NCBI RefSeq assembly: GCF_013346935.1
Contig: NZ_JAAEEB010000001.1
Location: 62,001-126,000, forward strand
Reading direction: 5' to 3'
DNA: 64,000 nt
Origin: Lactobacillus melliventris
Lineage (GTDB): Bacteria; Bacillota; Bacilli; Lactobacillales; Lactobacillaceae
The notes under the pieces were generated by a model. The model did no database searches. It was not told where the DNA came from and saw only the letters and a program-made list of their open reading frames with translations. Numbering within the stretch: position 1 is the first letter of the stretch; every line of letters begins with the position of its first letter. Below are positions 1-9,256 of this stretch, in pieces. The position numbers were made by a program, and so were the translations under genes.

Positions 1-5
1 ATTGC

Positions 6-34
6 TTGACCAATTTATTAAAAAAGGCTAATAT
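6..34 (+). promoter_or_regulatory. Probable sigma-A promoter of glmS
   Basis: TTGACC (6-11) and TAATAT (29-34) are separated by exactly 17 bp, close to the housekeeping consensus. The expected start near position 41 would leave a leader of about 60 nt, too short for a glmS ribozyme, and no ribozyme-like core is visible. Confidence 0.7.
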
Positions 35-102
35 TCCATACGTAAGTTTAATTAACTAATTAATCCAAATTAATTATTTTTACTAGACCAAAGGAGAAGA
101 AT

Positions 103-1914
103 ATGTGTGGAATTGTTGGCATAGTTGGAAAGTCTGCTAGAGAAATTGTTTTAAATGGGTTGTCTAAGCTTGAATATCGCGGATATGATTCTGCAGGAAT
201 TTACCTCAATGATTTGGCAGGAAAAGAATATTTAACTAAAACTGCTGGTCGTATTGAGGACTTGAAGAACAAAATGACTCCAGAAGAGCAGGGTATGATT
301 GGAATTGGTCATACTCGTTGGGCAACACACGGTAAGCCCACTGAAACTAATGCTCACCCCCAATTTGATGAAACTAAGCGCTTTTATTTGGTTCACAATG
401 GTGTAATTGAAAATTACCAGGAAATAAAAAAGCAGTACTTAGATGACGTTACCTTTAAATCGGACACAGATACCGAGGTAATAGTCCAATTAGTTAGCAA
501 ATTTGCTCGTGAAAAAAATGAAGACGCCTTTACGGCTTTAAAGCAGGCTCTACAAGTAATAAAGGGATCATATGCTCTTTTATTGGTAGATAATCAAAAT
601 CCAAATCATATTTTTATTGCTAAAAATAAATCTCCTTTGATGTTGGGACTTGGTAATGGTTTTAATGTGATCGCATCCGACGCTTTGTCTATATTGGATC
701 AAACCAAAACTTTCGTTGATTTACAAGATGGTGAAGTCGGAGACATTACTCAAAACGGTTATCAGCTTGAAACTATTGCAGGTCAAAAGGTTGAACATCA
801 ACCCTATGAGTTAAATATTGACGAAAATGCTGCTTCTAAGGGTACTTATGAATTTTACATGCTTAAAGAAATTTGTGAGCAGCCGAGTGTTTTACGGCAC
901 TTAGATCAACATTATCTTGATCAAAATGGTGACCCTAAAGTAGATGCTAAAATTATTAATGCCCTATCCCGGACAGATAGACTGTATATCTTTGCTGCTG
1001 GTACCAGTTATCATGCGGGCTTAATTGGTAAACAACTTTTTGAAAAGCTGACTAAGATTCCAACTGAAGTAGGATTTGCATCTGAAGCAGGTTACCATTT
1101 TCCAATGATGTCAAAACACCCATTCTTTATTTTCTTATCGCAATCAGGTGAAACGGCTGATTCACGCGTTGTCTTGCAACAAGCGATTAAACGTGGTATT
1201 CCTAGTCTAACTTTGACGAATGTTCCCAATTCTACTTTAGCGCGCGAAGCTAATTATGCCATGTCACTTGAAGCTGGGCCCGAAATTGCTGTAGCTTCAA
1301 CTAAAGCTTATACTGCCCAAGTTGCCGTTCAAGCTATAGTTGCCAAGGCATTAGGTGAAAAATTAGGTGTTAAAGATGCTGCAGCTTTTGACTTGAAAAA
1401 GAATTTCGCTTTAGCTGCAGAAGGAATAGAACAAGTGATTTCCAGTCAAGCCAAAATAGAGCAACTAGCACAAAAAGATTTAATACCTAGTCGCAATGCA
1501 TTTTATATTGGCAGGGGTATTGATTATCCGGTCGCTTTGGAAGCTGCCCTTAAGCTTAAAGAAGTGTCATATATTCAAACAGAAGGTTTTGCAGCAGCGG
1601 AATTAAAGCATGGCACAATTTCATTGATTGAAAAAGGCACGCCTGTAGTCGCTTTAATTAATGACCCTGTTACGGCGGATTTGATGCGGGGAAACATTCA
1701 GGAGGTAATTGCACGTGGAGCAACTGTTATTACTATTGCGCGTAAATCATTAGCTAAACCTAGTGATGATATTGTTTTACCTGAAGTTGATTATTATCTT
1801 TCGCCACTTGTTAGTGTAGTAGCAGCACAATTATTTGCATATTTTGCAGCTAAAGATAAAGGACTAGATGTTGATAAGCCGCGTAATTTGGCGAAAAGCG
1901 TTACTGTAGAATAA
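103..1914 (+). CDS. glmS: Glutamine--fructose-6-phosphate aminotransferase (isomerizing)
   Basis: GlmS makes glucosamine-6-phosphate from fructose-6-phosphate and glutamine, the entry step to UDP-GlcNAc for peptidoglycan and teichoic acids; it is cytosolic. The 603-residue length is usual. The N-terminal glutaminase domain starts MCGIVG, so Cys2 becomes the catalytic nucleophile after Met removal, and GHTRWATHG and HNGVIENY are typical of class II amidotransferases. Two SIS domains follow from about residue 280 (AAGTSYHAG, LSQSGETADS) and the protein ends in the conserved RNLAKSVTVE. AAGGAGAA lies 5 nt before the ATG. The gene stands alone between its own promoter and a terminator. Identification is secure. 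Confidence 0.97.
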   Translation: MCGIVGIVGKSAREIVLNGLSKLEYRGYDSAGIYLNDLAGKEYLTKTAGRIEDLKNKMTPEEQGMIGIGHTRWATHGKPTETNAHPQFDETKRFYLVHNGVIENYQEIKKQYLDDVTFKSDTDTEVIVQLVSKFAREKNEDAFTALKQALQVIKGSYALLLVDNQNPNHIFIAKNKSPLMLGLGNGFNVIASDALSILDQTKTFVDLQDGEVGDITQNGYQLETIAGQKVEHQPYELNIDENAASKGTYEFYMLKEICEQPSVLRHLDQHYLDQNGDPKVDAKIINALSRTDRLYIFAAGTSYHAGLIGKQLFEKLTKIPTEVGFASEAGYHFPMMSKHPFFIFLSQSGETADSRVVLQQAIKRGIPSLTLTNVPNSTLAREANYAMSLEAGPEIAVASTKAYTAQVAVQAIVAKALGEKLGVKDAAAFDLKKNFALAAEGIEQVISSQAKIEQLAQKDLIPSRNAFYIGRGIDYPVALEAALKLKEVSYIQTEGFAAAELKHGTISLIEKGTPVVALINDPVTADLMRGNIQEVIARGATVITIARKSLAKPSDDIVLPEVDYYLSPLVSVVAAQLFAYFAAKDKGLDVDKPRNLAKSVTVE

Positions 1915-1957
1915 ACTTTTTGAGTTTCTGTTTTGTTTTAAAAGAGAATATTTTTTG

Positions 1958-1985
1958 AAAAAGTCGTAAGTAATTACGACTTTTT
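1958..1985 (+). terminator. Intrinsic terminator after glmS
   Basis: Perfect 12-bp stem (AAAAAGTCGTAA / TTACGACTTTTT) with a 4-nt loop; the 3' arm ends in a T run. A TATAAT at 1987-1992 directly after it may be the -10 of the next gene, but no convincing -35 is seen. Confidence 0.85.
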
Positions 1986-2028
1986 GTATAATAAAGAAGA
2001 TAGTGAAAAAGTGCAGGAGGATATTATT

Positions 2029-2844
2029 TTGGCAATAAAATTGATTGCGGTTGATTTAGATGGTACTTTACTTACTACTTCTAAACAGATTTCATCTGAA
2101 ACTGAAAGGGTACTGAAACAAGCTGACAGTCAGGGCATTAAGGTGGTTTTAGCCACAGGTCGACCATTGTCTGGTACAATTGAATTTAATAAACAATTAG
2201 GTTTACAAGGCGCAAGACAATATGACATTGTTTTCAATGGTGCAGTAATCCAGGATCTGGCGGGAAATATTTTAATGAATGAAGAAATGAACTACCGTGA
2301 TTTCTCTAATATGCGTCGCTTGCAAAGATTAGCCCATGTCAACCTTCATTTTGAAACTCCTGAGTGTTACTGGACATGTGATCGTGATATAGGAATAAAT
2401 TTAGCTAGAAATGCTACCTATAATAAAAATGTGATTAAAGTGAGGAAAGCTGAAGAGATACCACAAGATTTTACTTTTAATAAAGTGGGGCTTAGTGTTC
2501 TTGATGATGAACGTGAAGTTGATAAATTGTGGAATAATATCCCTCAATGGGCCTTTGCCAAGTATGATATTGTCCGCAGCTTTTCTTCTATTGTTGAAAT
2601 TAACATTAAAGATGCTTCTAAGGGTAATGCAGTCCAGCAATTAGCCGAGAGACTAAAAATTAAGTCAAGTCAAGTTATGGTTTTTGGCGATCAGGGCAAC
2701 GATATTTCGATGTTTACTAATCCTGATTTCAAAAAAGTAGCCATGGGTAATGCTGTGGAAATGATCAAAGACTATGCAGATTATGTGACTGCAGATAATG
2801 ACAATGACGGAATTGCCAAAGCACTAAAAAAGTTTGTTCTGTAG
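2029..2844 (+). CDS. Cof-type HAD phosphatase
   Basis: A cytosolic haloacid-dehalogenase phosphatase of the Cof/YidA type, which as a family dephosphorylates sugar phosphates or flavin precursors; the substrate cannot be read from sequence. All HAD motifs are present: AVDLDGTLL (nucleophile Asp9, acid Asp11), VLATGRPLSG, the Lys near residue 217 and VFGDQGNDISMF. The TTG at 2029 is chosen because GCAGGAGG ends 8 nt before it; an upstream in-frame ATG at 1984 lies inside the glmS terminator. The product is 271 residues, normal for the family. Two paralogues occur at 20696 and 33794. CopY follows after 24 nt, so the two may be cotranscribed. Confidence 0.85.
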   Translation: MAIKLIAVDLDGTLLTTSKQISSETERVLKQADSQGIKVVLATGRPLSGTIEFNKQLGLQGARQYDIVFNGAVIQDLAGNILMNEEMNYRDFSNMRRLQRLAHVNLHFETPECYWTCDRDIGINLARNATYNKNVIKVRKAEEIPQDFTFNKVGLSVLDDEREVDKLWNNIPQWAFAKYDIVRSFSSIVEINIKDASKGNAVQQLAERLKIKSSQVMVFGDQGNDISMFTNPDFKKVAMGNAVEMIKDYADYVTADNDNDGIAKALKKFVL

Positions 2845-2868
2845 TAAAATAAAACTAGGTTGATTATT

Positions 2869-3306
2869 ATGGTAGAAAAAAATAAAGAACATAATATTTC
2901 CGAAGCTGAGTGGGAAGTTATGAGAATAGTGTGGACTTTAGGAGAAATTCACACTGGTGATGTAATTCAGCAACTGCAAGCAAAAAAGGATTGGTCTGAG
3001 TCAACTATTAAAACTCTGATGGGTCGCTTAGTCAAAAAGGGTCTGCTAAAAACCCGTAAGGACGGTCGCCGTTTTGTATACTCCGCTACTGTTACGCAGA
3101 TAGAGATGATGATTCAAGTCACTAATGAAATGATGTGTCACATGTGTGATATGCATAAAGGTAAGGTAATGATAGCAATTCTGAAGGATATGCCTCTTTC
3201 TCAAGGTGATATTACCCAGATTGAAAAAGAACTTGTTCTAAAAAAGGAGCATGCTCCTGAAATGGTTAATTGTAACTGTCTGGCTTCGGGTCAACATGTC
3301 TGTTAG
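2869..3306 (+). CDS. copY: CopY-type copper-responsive repressor (BlaI/MecI/CopY family)
   Basis: A 145-residue winged-helix repressor. The N-terminal half (ISEAEWEVMRIVW, STIKTLMGRLVKKGLL, RFVYSA) is the BlaI/CopY DNA-binding domain; the C-terminal part would dimerise and bind Cu(I). Cysteines are C90 and C93 (CHMC), C135 and C137 (CNC) and the terminal C145. The classical CopY hook is CxCx4CxC, so this spacing (CxCx7C plus an internal CxxC) is a variant. ATG 2869 is preferred over TTG 2860 because AGGTTG sits just upstream. Its expected targets, two TACAnnTGTA cop boxes, lie 9.4 kb away before the cupredoxin/ATPase operon; none is seen before copY itself. Confidence 0.8.
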   Translation: MVEKNKEHNISEAEWEVMRIVWTLGEIHTGDVIQQLQAKKDWSESTIKTLMGRLVKKGLLKTRKDGRRFVYSATVTQIEMMIQVTNEMMCHMCDMHKGKVMIAILKDMPLSQGDITQIEKELVLKKEHAPEMVNCNCLASGQHVC

Positions 3307-3341
3307 ATTAAACAGTTAATATTTTTTAGGAGGTTAATTAA

Positions 3342-4052
3342 ATGAGAAAATTCGCTAGTATTTTGTTACGGCTAATTTTTGTTGCAGCGGTGGCTGTTTC
3401 CGGTTTTCTAATGATAGAGTCCCCGATAACAGTGAATGTGCAAAATGTTCGTGGTCTGGCTCAAACAGTGATCAAAAAGAGTGTTAACAATACAGGTGAC
3501 TCAAGACTAAAGAGTACATTGAAACTGGCTAAGGACTTTGGTGTTGAAGACAAAATTCTCGAACAATTACCTAAAAAATATCATCATGATATGTCTTATA
3601 CCAGTTTGTACAATTTAGGTGCAAGTTACCAGGAAAATGGTGAAGTGACGGCTAAAAGTTTATCTTTTCCAGAGAATAATGATGTGCAAAAAGCAGTTAG
3701 CAAATTGTTACTAAACAAAATTAACGACGGTTTGAAAGAAAACCAGAATCAGGTTAATCAAAGTATCACTATTTTCCATTATTGCTTTTTTGCCGCAATA
3801 CTAATTTTTATCCTATCCGCTTTGTTAATATTATTTGGTAAATATTGGGCTGCAATTATTTTGTTAATTGCATCTGTGGGAACCTTTGGAGCATTACAAT
3901 TCTTAGCTAACCAATTAGTACAATGGCTGGAAAGTAATGTTGCTCAAGGAATTTCGTTAACTGTTTCTCCAGTGCTGTGGGCAGGATTGGCAGTAGGTGT
4001 GATAACAGCATTGATTTGGCCATTAGTTTTAAAGCTAACAAAAAAAGAATAA
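3342..4052 (+). CDS. Unknown four-helix membrane protein
   Basis: Not recognised. The 236 residues begin with a hydrophobic segment (about 5-25, signal anchor or signal peptide), followed by about 115 mostly polar residues that would lie outside the membrane, then three hydrophobic helices (about 144-165, 168-189 and 207-231), and a KLTKKE tail. AGGAGG ends 8 nt before the ATG, so the start is firm. It lies 35 nt after copY and before a terminator, so it is probably cotranscribed with copY; a role in metal or envelope stress would be a guess from position only. Confidence 0.7.
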   Translation: MRKFASILLRLIFVAAVAVSGFLMIESPITVNVQNVRGLAQTVIKKSVNNTGDSRLKSTLKLAKDFGVEDKILEQLPKKYHHDMSYTSLYNLGASYQENGEVTAKSLSFPENNDVQKAVSKLLLNKINDGLKENQNQVNQSITIFHYCFFAAILIFILSALLILFGKYWAAIILLIASVGTFGALQFLANQLVQWLESNVAQGISLTVSPVLWAGLAVGVITALIWPLVLKLTKKE

Positions 4053-4070
4053 AATATTAATTTTAAAATT

Positions 4071-4110
4071 AAGCATTACCTAAAAAATTAGGTTAATGCT
4101 TATTTATTTT
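4071..4110 (+). terminator. Intrinsic terminator after copY and the membrane protein
   Basis: AAGCATTACCTAA pairs with TTAGGTTAATGCTT with one bulged A and a 4-nt loop, followed by a T-rich tail. Confidence 0.75.
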
Positions 4111-4138
4111 AACGTAACGTAAATACTTATTAAATGTG

Positions 4139-4147
4139 TGCTAAAAT
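4139..4147 (+). promoter_or_regulatory. Extended -10 promoter of the glycosyltransferase gene
   Basis: TGcTAAAAT is an extended -10 element 38 nt before the ATG at 4185. No good -35 is visible 17 bp upstream, as is usual for extended -10 promoters. Confidence 0.45.
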
Positions 4148-4184
4148 TAATAGTGATTTGAATGTATAAATAAAGGACAAATTA

Positions 4185-5708
4185 ATGTACTACTTTTTAA
4201 ACAATAGATTAGACGCAAATAGTTCAGGGATAGAGCACGCAGAAGTAAAAAGATTAATGCTTTTTAAACGCAATCACGTTAAGGCAAAAATTGTTATGTC
4301 AGAGTTTAATCGCTTTGCACATCGTAATTTACCTTTGTATGGCATGACTGATGATGATTATGTCAATATGTTTGACTTCTTTGCCGGTACGGTAAAGTTT
4401 GCTAGTCGCGTTGTCACGATAAAAGATTTACCGATACCAAACTTTAATAAGGTGAAGAAAATCAATAATGGTTATGAAGTGTACGAAGATAATCGTAAAA
4501 CCATGACTATTAATATGTTGCCTAATGGTAGTGTGGACACGATTAAATATTATAACGGAGATGTCAACTGCATTAAGCAGGACTTTTATGATACTCGTGG
4601 GTTTAAAAGCCTAACACAAATTTATGATACAGTGGATGGACATTTAGTCTGTGAATTGTTTTTCCGTCCCGACAATACCATATATTACGAGATTTCATAT
4701 GAAAAAAGACCGAATTCATATCCAGCAACTAACATTCAATTGACTGATATTCAAGGTGTTGTACACTCACTTATGAATAGTGGTCAAGCCTTTACTATTA
4801 TGCTTGATGAATTAAACCAGCAGGATGGGGCTGAAAGGTCAACCTTTATCTCTGATCGCAGTAATATTACCAACGTGCCAATGATTAATATGAAAACGCC
4901 TGCCAGAAAAATCGAACATTTTCATAATATTCACTTCAGAGACTACTGGGATCCTACTTCACCTCTTACTTACAACTCAATTTCTAATAACGAATTACTC
5001 AGTAAAACCGACTTAGTAGTCACTCCTGGAAAACATCAAGCGGATGACATGCGTGAAAGACTAAGAACGCAAGTGCCGATAGTAGCTATACCTGTGGGAA
5101 TAGTACCAGATGAGCAGTTACATGCAGAGCATATCCCAATGAGTGAGCGTATAAAAGGGAAAATAATAATTGTAGCTCGTTTATTCCATGAAAAACGAAT
5201 TGATGACGCGATCAAAGCCTTTAATCAAGCTTATCAAAATAATGATACACTTACTCTAGATATTTATGGTTATGGCAATGGCGCGGATAATTTCAAAGAA
5301 GAAAACATGCTAAAGAAACTGGTGCGAGATCTCGAGTTGGAAAATGTAGTTCACTTTATGGGTTACACCCAAGATATGGATTATGTTTATGACAATGCTC
5401 AACTTTCAATTCTTTCTTCAAGATACGAAGGAGCCCCGCTTTCAATAGTTGAAGCTCAATCACACGGCGTTCCGGTATTTGCATATGATATCAATTATGG
5501 TCCAGCAGACTTGATTGCTGATGGTCAGAGCGGTTTTGTTGTGCCAAGTGGTCATATAGATGACTTAGCAGCTAAAATTAGTGAATTCTTTGCTAGTCCA
5601 AAATTACGCAGGAAAATGAATGAGGGTGCTTATCAAAATGCTAAGCGCTTTTCCAGTGATAATGTTTGGCGTTACTGGCAAAAATATGTGATTAATACAG
5701 ATAAATAA
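4185..5708 (+). CDS. GT4 (GT-B) glycosyltransferase, TagE/GtfA-like
   Basis: A 507-residue retaining glycosyltransferase. The N-terminal SGIEHAEVKRLMLF resembles poly(glycerol-phosphate) alpha-glucosyltransferases and GtfA-type protein O-glycosyltransferases. The C-terminal Rossmann domain has the nucleotide-sugar signature: KIIIVARLFHEKRID, VHFMGYTQDM and EGAPLSIVE, whose E415 and E423 form the EX7E pair. No membrane segment is present, so it acts in the cytosol or at the membrane face. The candidate acceptor is wall teichoic acid or a Ser-rich surface protein; the sequence does not decide which. It is monocistronic, with AAAGGA before the ATG and a terminator after it. Confidence 0.8.
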   Translation: MYYFLNNRLDANSSGIEHAEVKRLMLFKRNHVKAKIVMSEFNRFAHRNLPLYGMTDDDYVNMFDFFAGTVKFASRVVTIKDLPIPNFNKVKKINNGYEVYEDNRKTMTINMLPNGSVDTIKYYNGDVNCIKQDFYDTRGFKSLTQIYDTVDGHLVCELFFRPDNTIYYEISYEKRPNSYPATNIQLTDIQGVVHSLMNSGQAFTIMLDELNQQDGAERSTFISDRSNITNVPMINMKTPARKIEHFHNIHFRDYWDPTSPLTYNSISNNELLSKTDLVVTPGKHQADDMRERLRTQVPIVAIPVGIVPDEQLHAEHIPMSERIKGKIIIVARLFHEKRIDDAIKAFNQAYQNNDTLTLDIYGYGNGADNFKEENMLKKLVRDLELENVVHFMGYTQDMDYVYDNAQLSILSSRYEGAPLSIVEAQSHGVPVFAYDINYGPADLIADGQSGFVVPSGHIDDLAAKISEFFASPKLRRKMNEGAYQNAKRFSSDNVWRYWQKYVINTDK

Positions 5709-5717
5709 ATAGCATTT

Positions 5718-5750
5718 AAAAAGTCACTTTGAAATTCAAGGTGGTTTTTC
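5718..5750 (+). terminator. Intrinsic terminator after the glycosyltransferase
   Basis: AAAAAGTCACTTTGAA pairs with TTCAAGGTGGTTTTT using G-U pairs, followed by T-rich DNA. Confidence 0.65.
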
Positions 5751-5765
5751 TTTGCTTTTAATTTA

Positions 5766-5794
5766 TTGCATTTCAAAAAAATGTGAGTTACTAT
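5766..5794 (+). promoter_or_regulatory. Promoter of the MFS-marR operon
   Basis: TTGCAT (5766-5771), 17 bp, TACTAT (5789-5794). Transcription would start inside the palindrome that begins at 5795. Confidence 0.6.
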
Positions 5795-5826
5795 GGTTAT
5801 TTAGTTAGCTTGCTAACTAAATAACC
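5795..5826 (+). promoter_or_regulatory. Perfect 32-bp palindromic operator
   Basis: GGTTATTTAGTTAGC and GCTAACTAAATAACC are perfect 15-bp arms around a TT spacer. It begins directly after the -10 hexamer and ends directly before the AGGAGG of the MFS gene. This is where an autoregulating MarR dimer would block transcription. In RNA the same sequence would form a stable hairpin touching the ribosome site. That the MarR protein encoded at 7242 binds here is inferred from position. Confidence 0.75.
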
Positions 5827-5839
5827 AGGAGGAATTCGA

Positions 5840-7237
5840 ATGGAAAGAAAATTAGATGCAAAATTAATTTGTTCAATTTTCGCAGCTGGACTGATGTCAT
5901 TTTCAGGTGTGCTAATTGAAACGGCAGGGAACGTTACTTTTCCAGTTTTAATGAATGATTTTCATGTTAATATGGCCACAGTACAATGGATGACAACGGG
6001 CTATTTACTGGTTGCTTCCATTATTATGCTACTATCAGCATATTTAAAAAGAAACTTTAGTTCGAAAAAGCTGTTTGTAATAGCCGCTTCTTTATTTATT
6101 TGCGGATTGGTGATCGACGCAGTTGCTAACCAATTTATTTTTTTAGTTATTGGTCGCGTAATTCAGGGCGCGGGCGCAGGAATAGCTATTCCCTTAATGT
6201 TTAATATCATTTTGGAAAGGACACCGCTTGATAAACTCGGCCTCCTTATGGGAATAGGAACAATGATTACTGCTGTAGCTCCAGCTTTAGGGCCAAGTTT
6301 TGGCGGGTTGGTTGTTAATAATTTAGGCTGGCGTTATATTTTTATCTTTATTATCCCCGTGATGGTAATATCTTTGATCATGGGCTTAACTTCAATAACA
6401 AGTCAAACCGAGAGCATTAAGCATACTAGGCTTGATACTACCGGCTTTCTGAGCATTGCTTTAACGTTTATTGGTTTAATTTTTGCTTTTAGCAACTTGT
6501 CTACAATTTTACAAAAACCGTTCATGTTTATTTTACCTTTAGCATTAGGAATAATCAGTTTAATCATTTTTATTAAGCACTCATTGAAAACTACTAATCC
6601 ATTGATTAATATTCGTGTTTTTAAAAACATCAGATTCACTCAAGGAATTACAGCCTACTTTATTTTCCAGATAAATACCTTGGGTTTGTCTTTCATCTTG
6701 CCTAATTATGTCCAAATTGTCAACCATTCTACTGCGATGACTGCGGGGCTATTACTACTAACCGGTGGGCTCGTAGGAGCAATTATGTCACCAATTAGTG
6801 GCAGGTTACTTGATAACTACGGACCAAAAAAGCCAATTATGACTGGAGCTGTTTTTGAAATAATTGGTGGCATATTATATTGTTTATTTGCTTCATCGTT
6901 AACCTCTGGCAAGATAATCTTGTTTTATACCATTACGATGCTGGGAATAGGTTTAGTAATGGGTGATACTATGACGGCTTCTATTGGTCAACTTGACGAA
7001 AAAGAAAGTACTGATGGTAACGGTCTGTTCAATATGGCACAGCAATTTGCTGGTGCGGTTGGCACTGCAGTTATTTCAGCCATCATGCAATTCGTAGAGC
7101 AGATGAGTAGTCAAAATTCTACTTCTGGAAAATACATTGATGCCGCACAAGTCGGTCTAATTTTTATTCTAATTATTGTCCTTATTGGTGTATACTTACT
7201 TTATCAGGCTACAAAACCAGTAAAAGCAAAGGAATGA
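5840..7237 (+). CDS. DHA2-family drug:H+ antiporter (EmrB/QacA-type MFS)
   Basis: A 465-residue integral membrane exporter with 14 predicted hydrophobic segments. It carries the DHA2 N-terminal signature ETAGNVTFPVLMNDF..VQWMTTGYLL, the conserved GRVIQGAGAGIAIPL of helix 4 and GPSFGG of motif C. Such proteins expel lipophilic drugs or toxic compounds using proton motive force. AGGAGG lies 7 nt before the ATG. The MarR gene follows after 4 nt, so exporter and regulator form one operon behind the palindrome at 5795. A paralogue of 462 residues lies at 51000 without an adjacent regulator. The substrate is unknown. Confidence 0.88.
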   Translation: MERKLDAKLICSIFAAGLMSFSGVLIETAGNVTFPVLMNDFHVNMATVQWMTTGYLLVASIIMLLSAYLKRNFSSKKLFVIAASLFICGLVIDAVANQFIFLVIGRVIQGAGAGIAIPLMFNIILERTPLDKLGLLMGIGTMITAVAPALGPSFGGLVVNNLGWRYIFIFIIPVMVISLIMGLTSITSQTESIKHTRLDTTGFLSIALTFIGLIFAFSNLSTILQKPFMFILPLALGIISLIIFIKHSLKTTNPLINIRVFKNIRFTQGITAYFIFQINTLGLSFILPNYVQIVNHSTAMTAGLLLLTGGLVGAIMSPISGRLLDNYGPKKPIMTGAVFEIIGGILYCLFASSLTSGKIILFYTITMLGIGLVMGDTMTASIGQLDEKESTDGNGLFNMAQQFAGAVGTAVISAIMQFVEQMSSQNSTSGKYIDAAQVGLIFILIIVLIGVYLLYQATKPVKAKE

Positions 7238-7241
7238 AATA

Positions 7242-7667
7242 ATGAAAAGATTAGGATTGGCATTGCAGAGAGTACAAAATACGTTTAACCGCAACGCTGA
7301 TCACTATGCCAGAAAAATAGGTCTTACTGGAACGCAAATGTTGATTATCGAATACTTATCTTCCTTTGCCCAAAATAAGCCAATTTATCAAAAAGACATT
7401 GAGCATGAATTCAATATTAGAAAGTCAACGGCTACCAATGTTTTACATTTAATGGCAGAAAAAGACCTAATTACGAAAAAAGTCAATCCACATGACACTC
7501 GATTAAAAGCAATCATCCTAACCCCTAAAGCTGTTAATTTAGAACAAAAAATTTCTAACTATGTTTTTCAGTCTGAGAATAGTTACGCTGCAATTCTTGG
7601 AACTGAAACTAAAAATGAGTTAGTAGAGAATTTACAGAAACTGAATGACGCTATTTCGGAAAAATAG
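7242..7667 (+). CDS. MarR-family transcriptional regulator
   Basis: A 141-residue winged-helix protein. After an N-terminal dimerisation helix comes the MarR core: LTGTQMLIIEYLSSF, IYQKDIEHEFNIRKSTATNVLHLMAEKDLITKK (helix-turn-helix) and the wing NPHDTRLKAIILT, where the D-x-R is the family hallmark. It starts 4 nt after the exporter stop, with AAGGA inside the end of the exporter gene. It probably represses this operon through the palindrome at 5795-5826, with ligand binding giving relief. The ligand is unknown. Confidence 0.88.
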   Translation: MKRLGLALQRVQNTFNRNADHYARKIGLTGTQMLIIEYLSSFAQNKPIYQKDIEHEFNIRKSTATNVLHLMAEKDLITKKVNPHDTRLKAIILTPKAVNLEQKISNYVFQSENSYAAILGTETKNELVENLQKLNDAISEK

Positions 7668-7675
7668 GATAAATT

Positions 7676-7715
7676 AAAAACTAGTTATTGTTTTGAGGCA
7701 ATAACTAGTTTTTTC
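7676..7715. terminator. Bidirectional terminator between marR and guaB
   Basis: AAAAACTAGTTATTG pairs perfectly with CAATAACTAGTTTTT; A and T runs flank both sides, so it can serve the convergent genes on both strands. Confidence 0.85.
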
Positions 7716-7725
7716 TTAATTTTTA

Positions 7726-8871
<1,146 letters not shown>

Positions 8872-8916
8872 TTAATGCACTCTCCTTTTTAAAATTATTA
8901 AAGTTAAATTGATTAC

Positions 8917-8945
8917 ACTTTACTAGTGATTTTGATCTTGGTCAA
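8917..8945 (-). promoter_or_regulatory. Promoter of guaB
   Basis: On the minus strand, TTGACC (8945-8940) and TAAAGT (8922-8917) are 17 bp apart. The -35 lies within the small inverted repeat ATCTTG-ACC-AAGAT. Confidence 0.55.
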
Positions 8946-9005
8946 GATAAAATCAAAAACTATATTGATAAAAGTATAATATTACTTTGAATCTATTTCA
9001 ACATT

Positions 9006-9018
9006 AAAAGCGAACAAA
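9006..9018 (+). promoter_or_regulatory. PurBox-like CGAAC motif 1
   Basis: AAAAGCGAACAAA differs at two positions from the PurR box consensus AWWWCCGAACWWT of low-GC Gram-positives. It lies about 60 bp upstream of the guaB -35. A second copy in inverted orientation lies at 9135. Confidence 0.35.
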
Positions 9019-9032
9019 TATTCTATATTAGT

Positions 9033-9156
9033 TTTTATTGTAAATAATAAAAGCTAAAATTCTGATTTTTAACATTTTTACATTACTTTATCGTTGGGCA
9101 TTAGCTATTAAAAATCATTTTTATATATCTTGATATTGTTCGCCTTTACAATAAAA
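9033..9156. repeat. Composite inverted repeat in the 497-bp guaB/ABC intergenic region
   Basis: TTTTATTGTAAA (9033-9044) is perfectly inverted at 9145-9156, and TGATTTTTAA (9063-9072) is perfectly inverted at 9108-9117, giving a nested, imperfect 124-bp fold. It could be a decayed small inverted-repeat element, overlapping operator sites or chance in AT-rich DNA. Apart from this repeat, the PurBox-like motifs and the leader ORF, the region 8872-9368 contains no recognisable gene. Confidence 0.4.
9135..9147 (-). promoter_or_regulatory. PurBox-like CGAAC motif 2 (inverted)
   Basis: On the minus strand this reads AAAGGCGAACAAT and shares GCGAACAA with motif 1. In Bacillus PurR sites the two arms are 16-17 nt apart, whereas here they are about 116 nt apart, so a PurR role for guaB is only tentative. 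Confidence 0.3.
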
Positions 9157-9197
9157 TAATAAAGCAATTAAATACTATTTAAAAACAATTAAAACTA

Positions 9198-9206
9198 TGT
9201 TAAAAT
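9198..9206 (+). promoter_or_regulatory. Extended -10 promoter of the leader-ABC operon
   Basis: TGtTAAAAT is an extended -10. A transcript starting near 9213 would carry the leader ORF (9257), the terminator hairpin (9295) and then the three ABC genes. Confidence 0.5.
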
Positions 9207-9256
9207 TATTTCTAATGCTGTTGATTAAATATCTATCTAATAATGAGGTTAAACCA

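Noticed and set aside
41-102. glmS ribozyme in the 5' leader of glmS
   Set aside because: The leader is only about 60 nt and lacks the conserved pseudoknot core.
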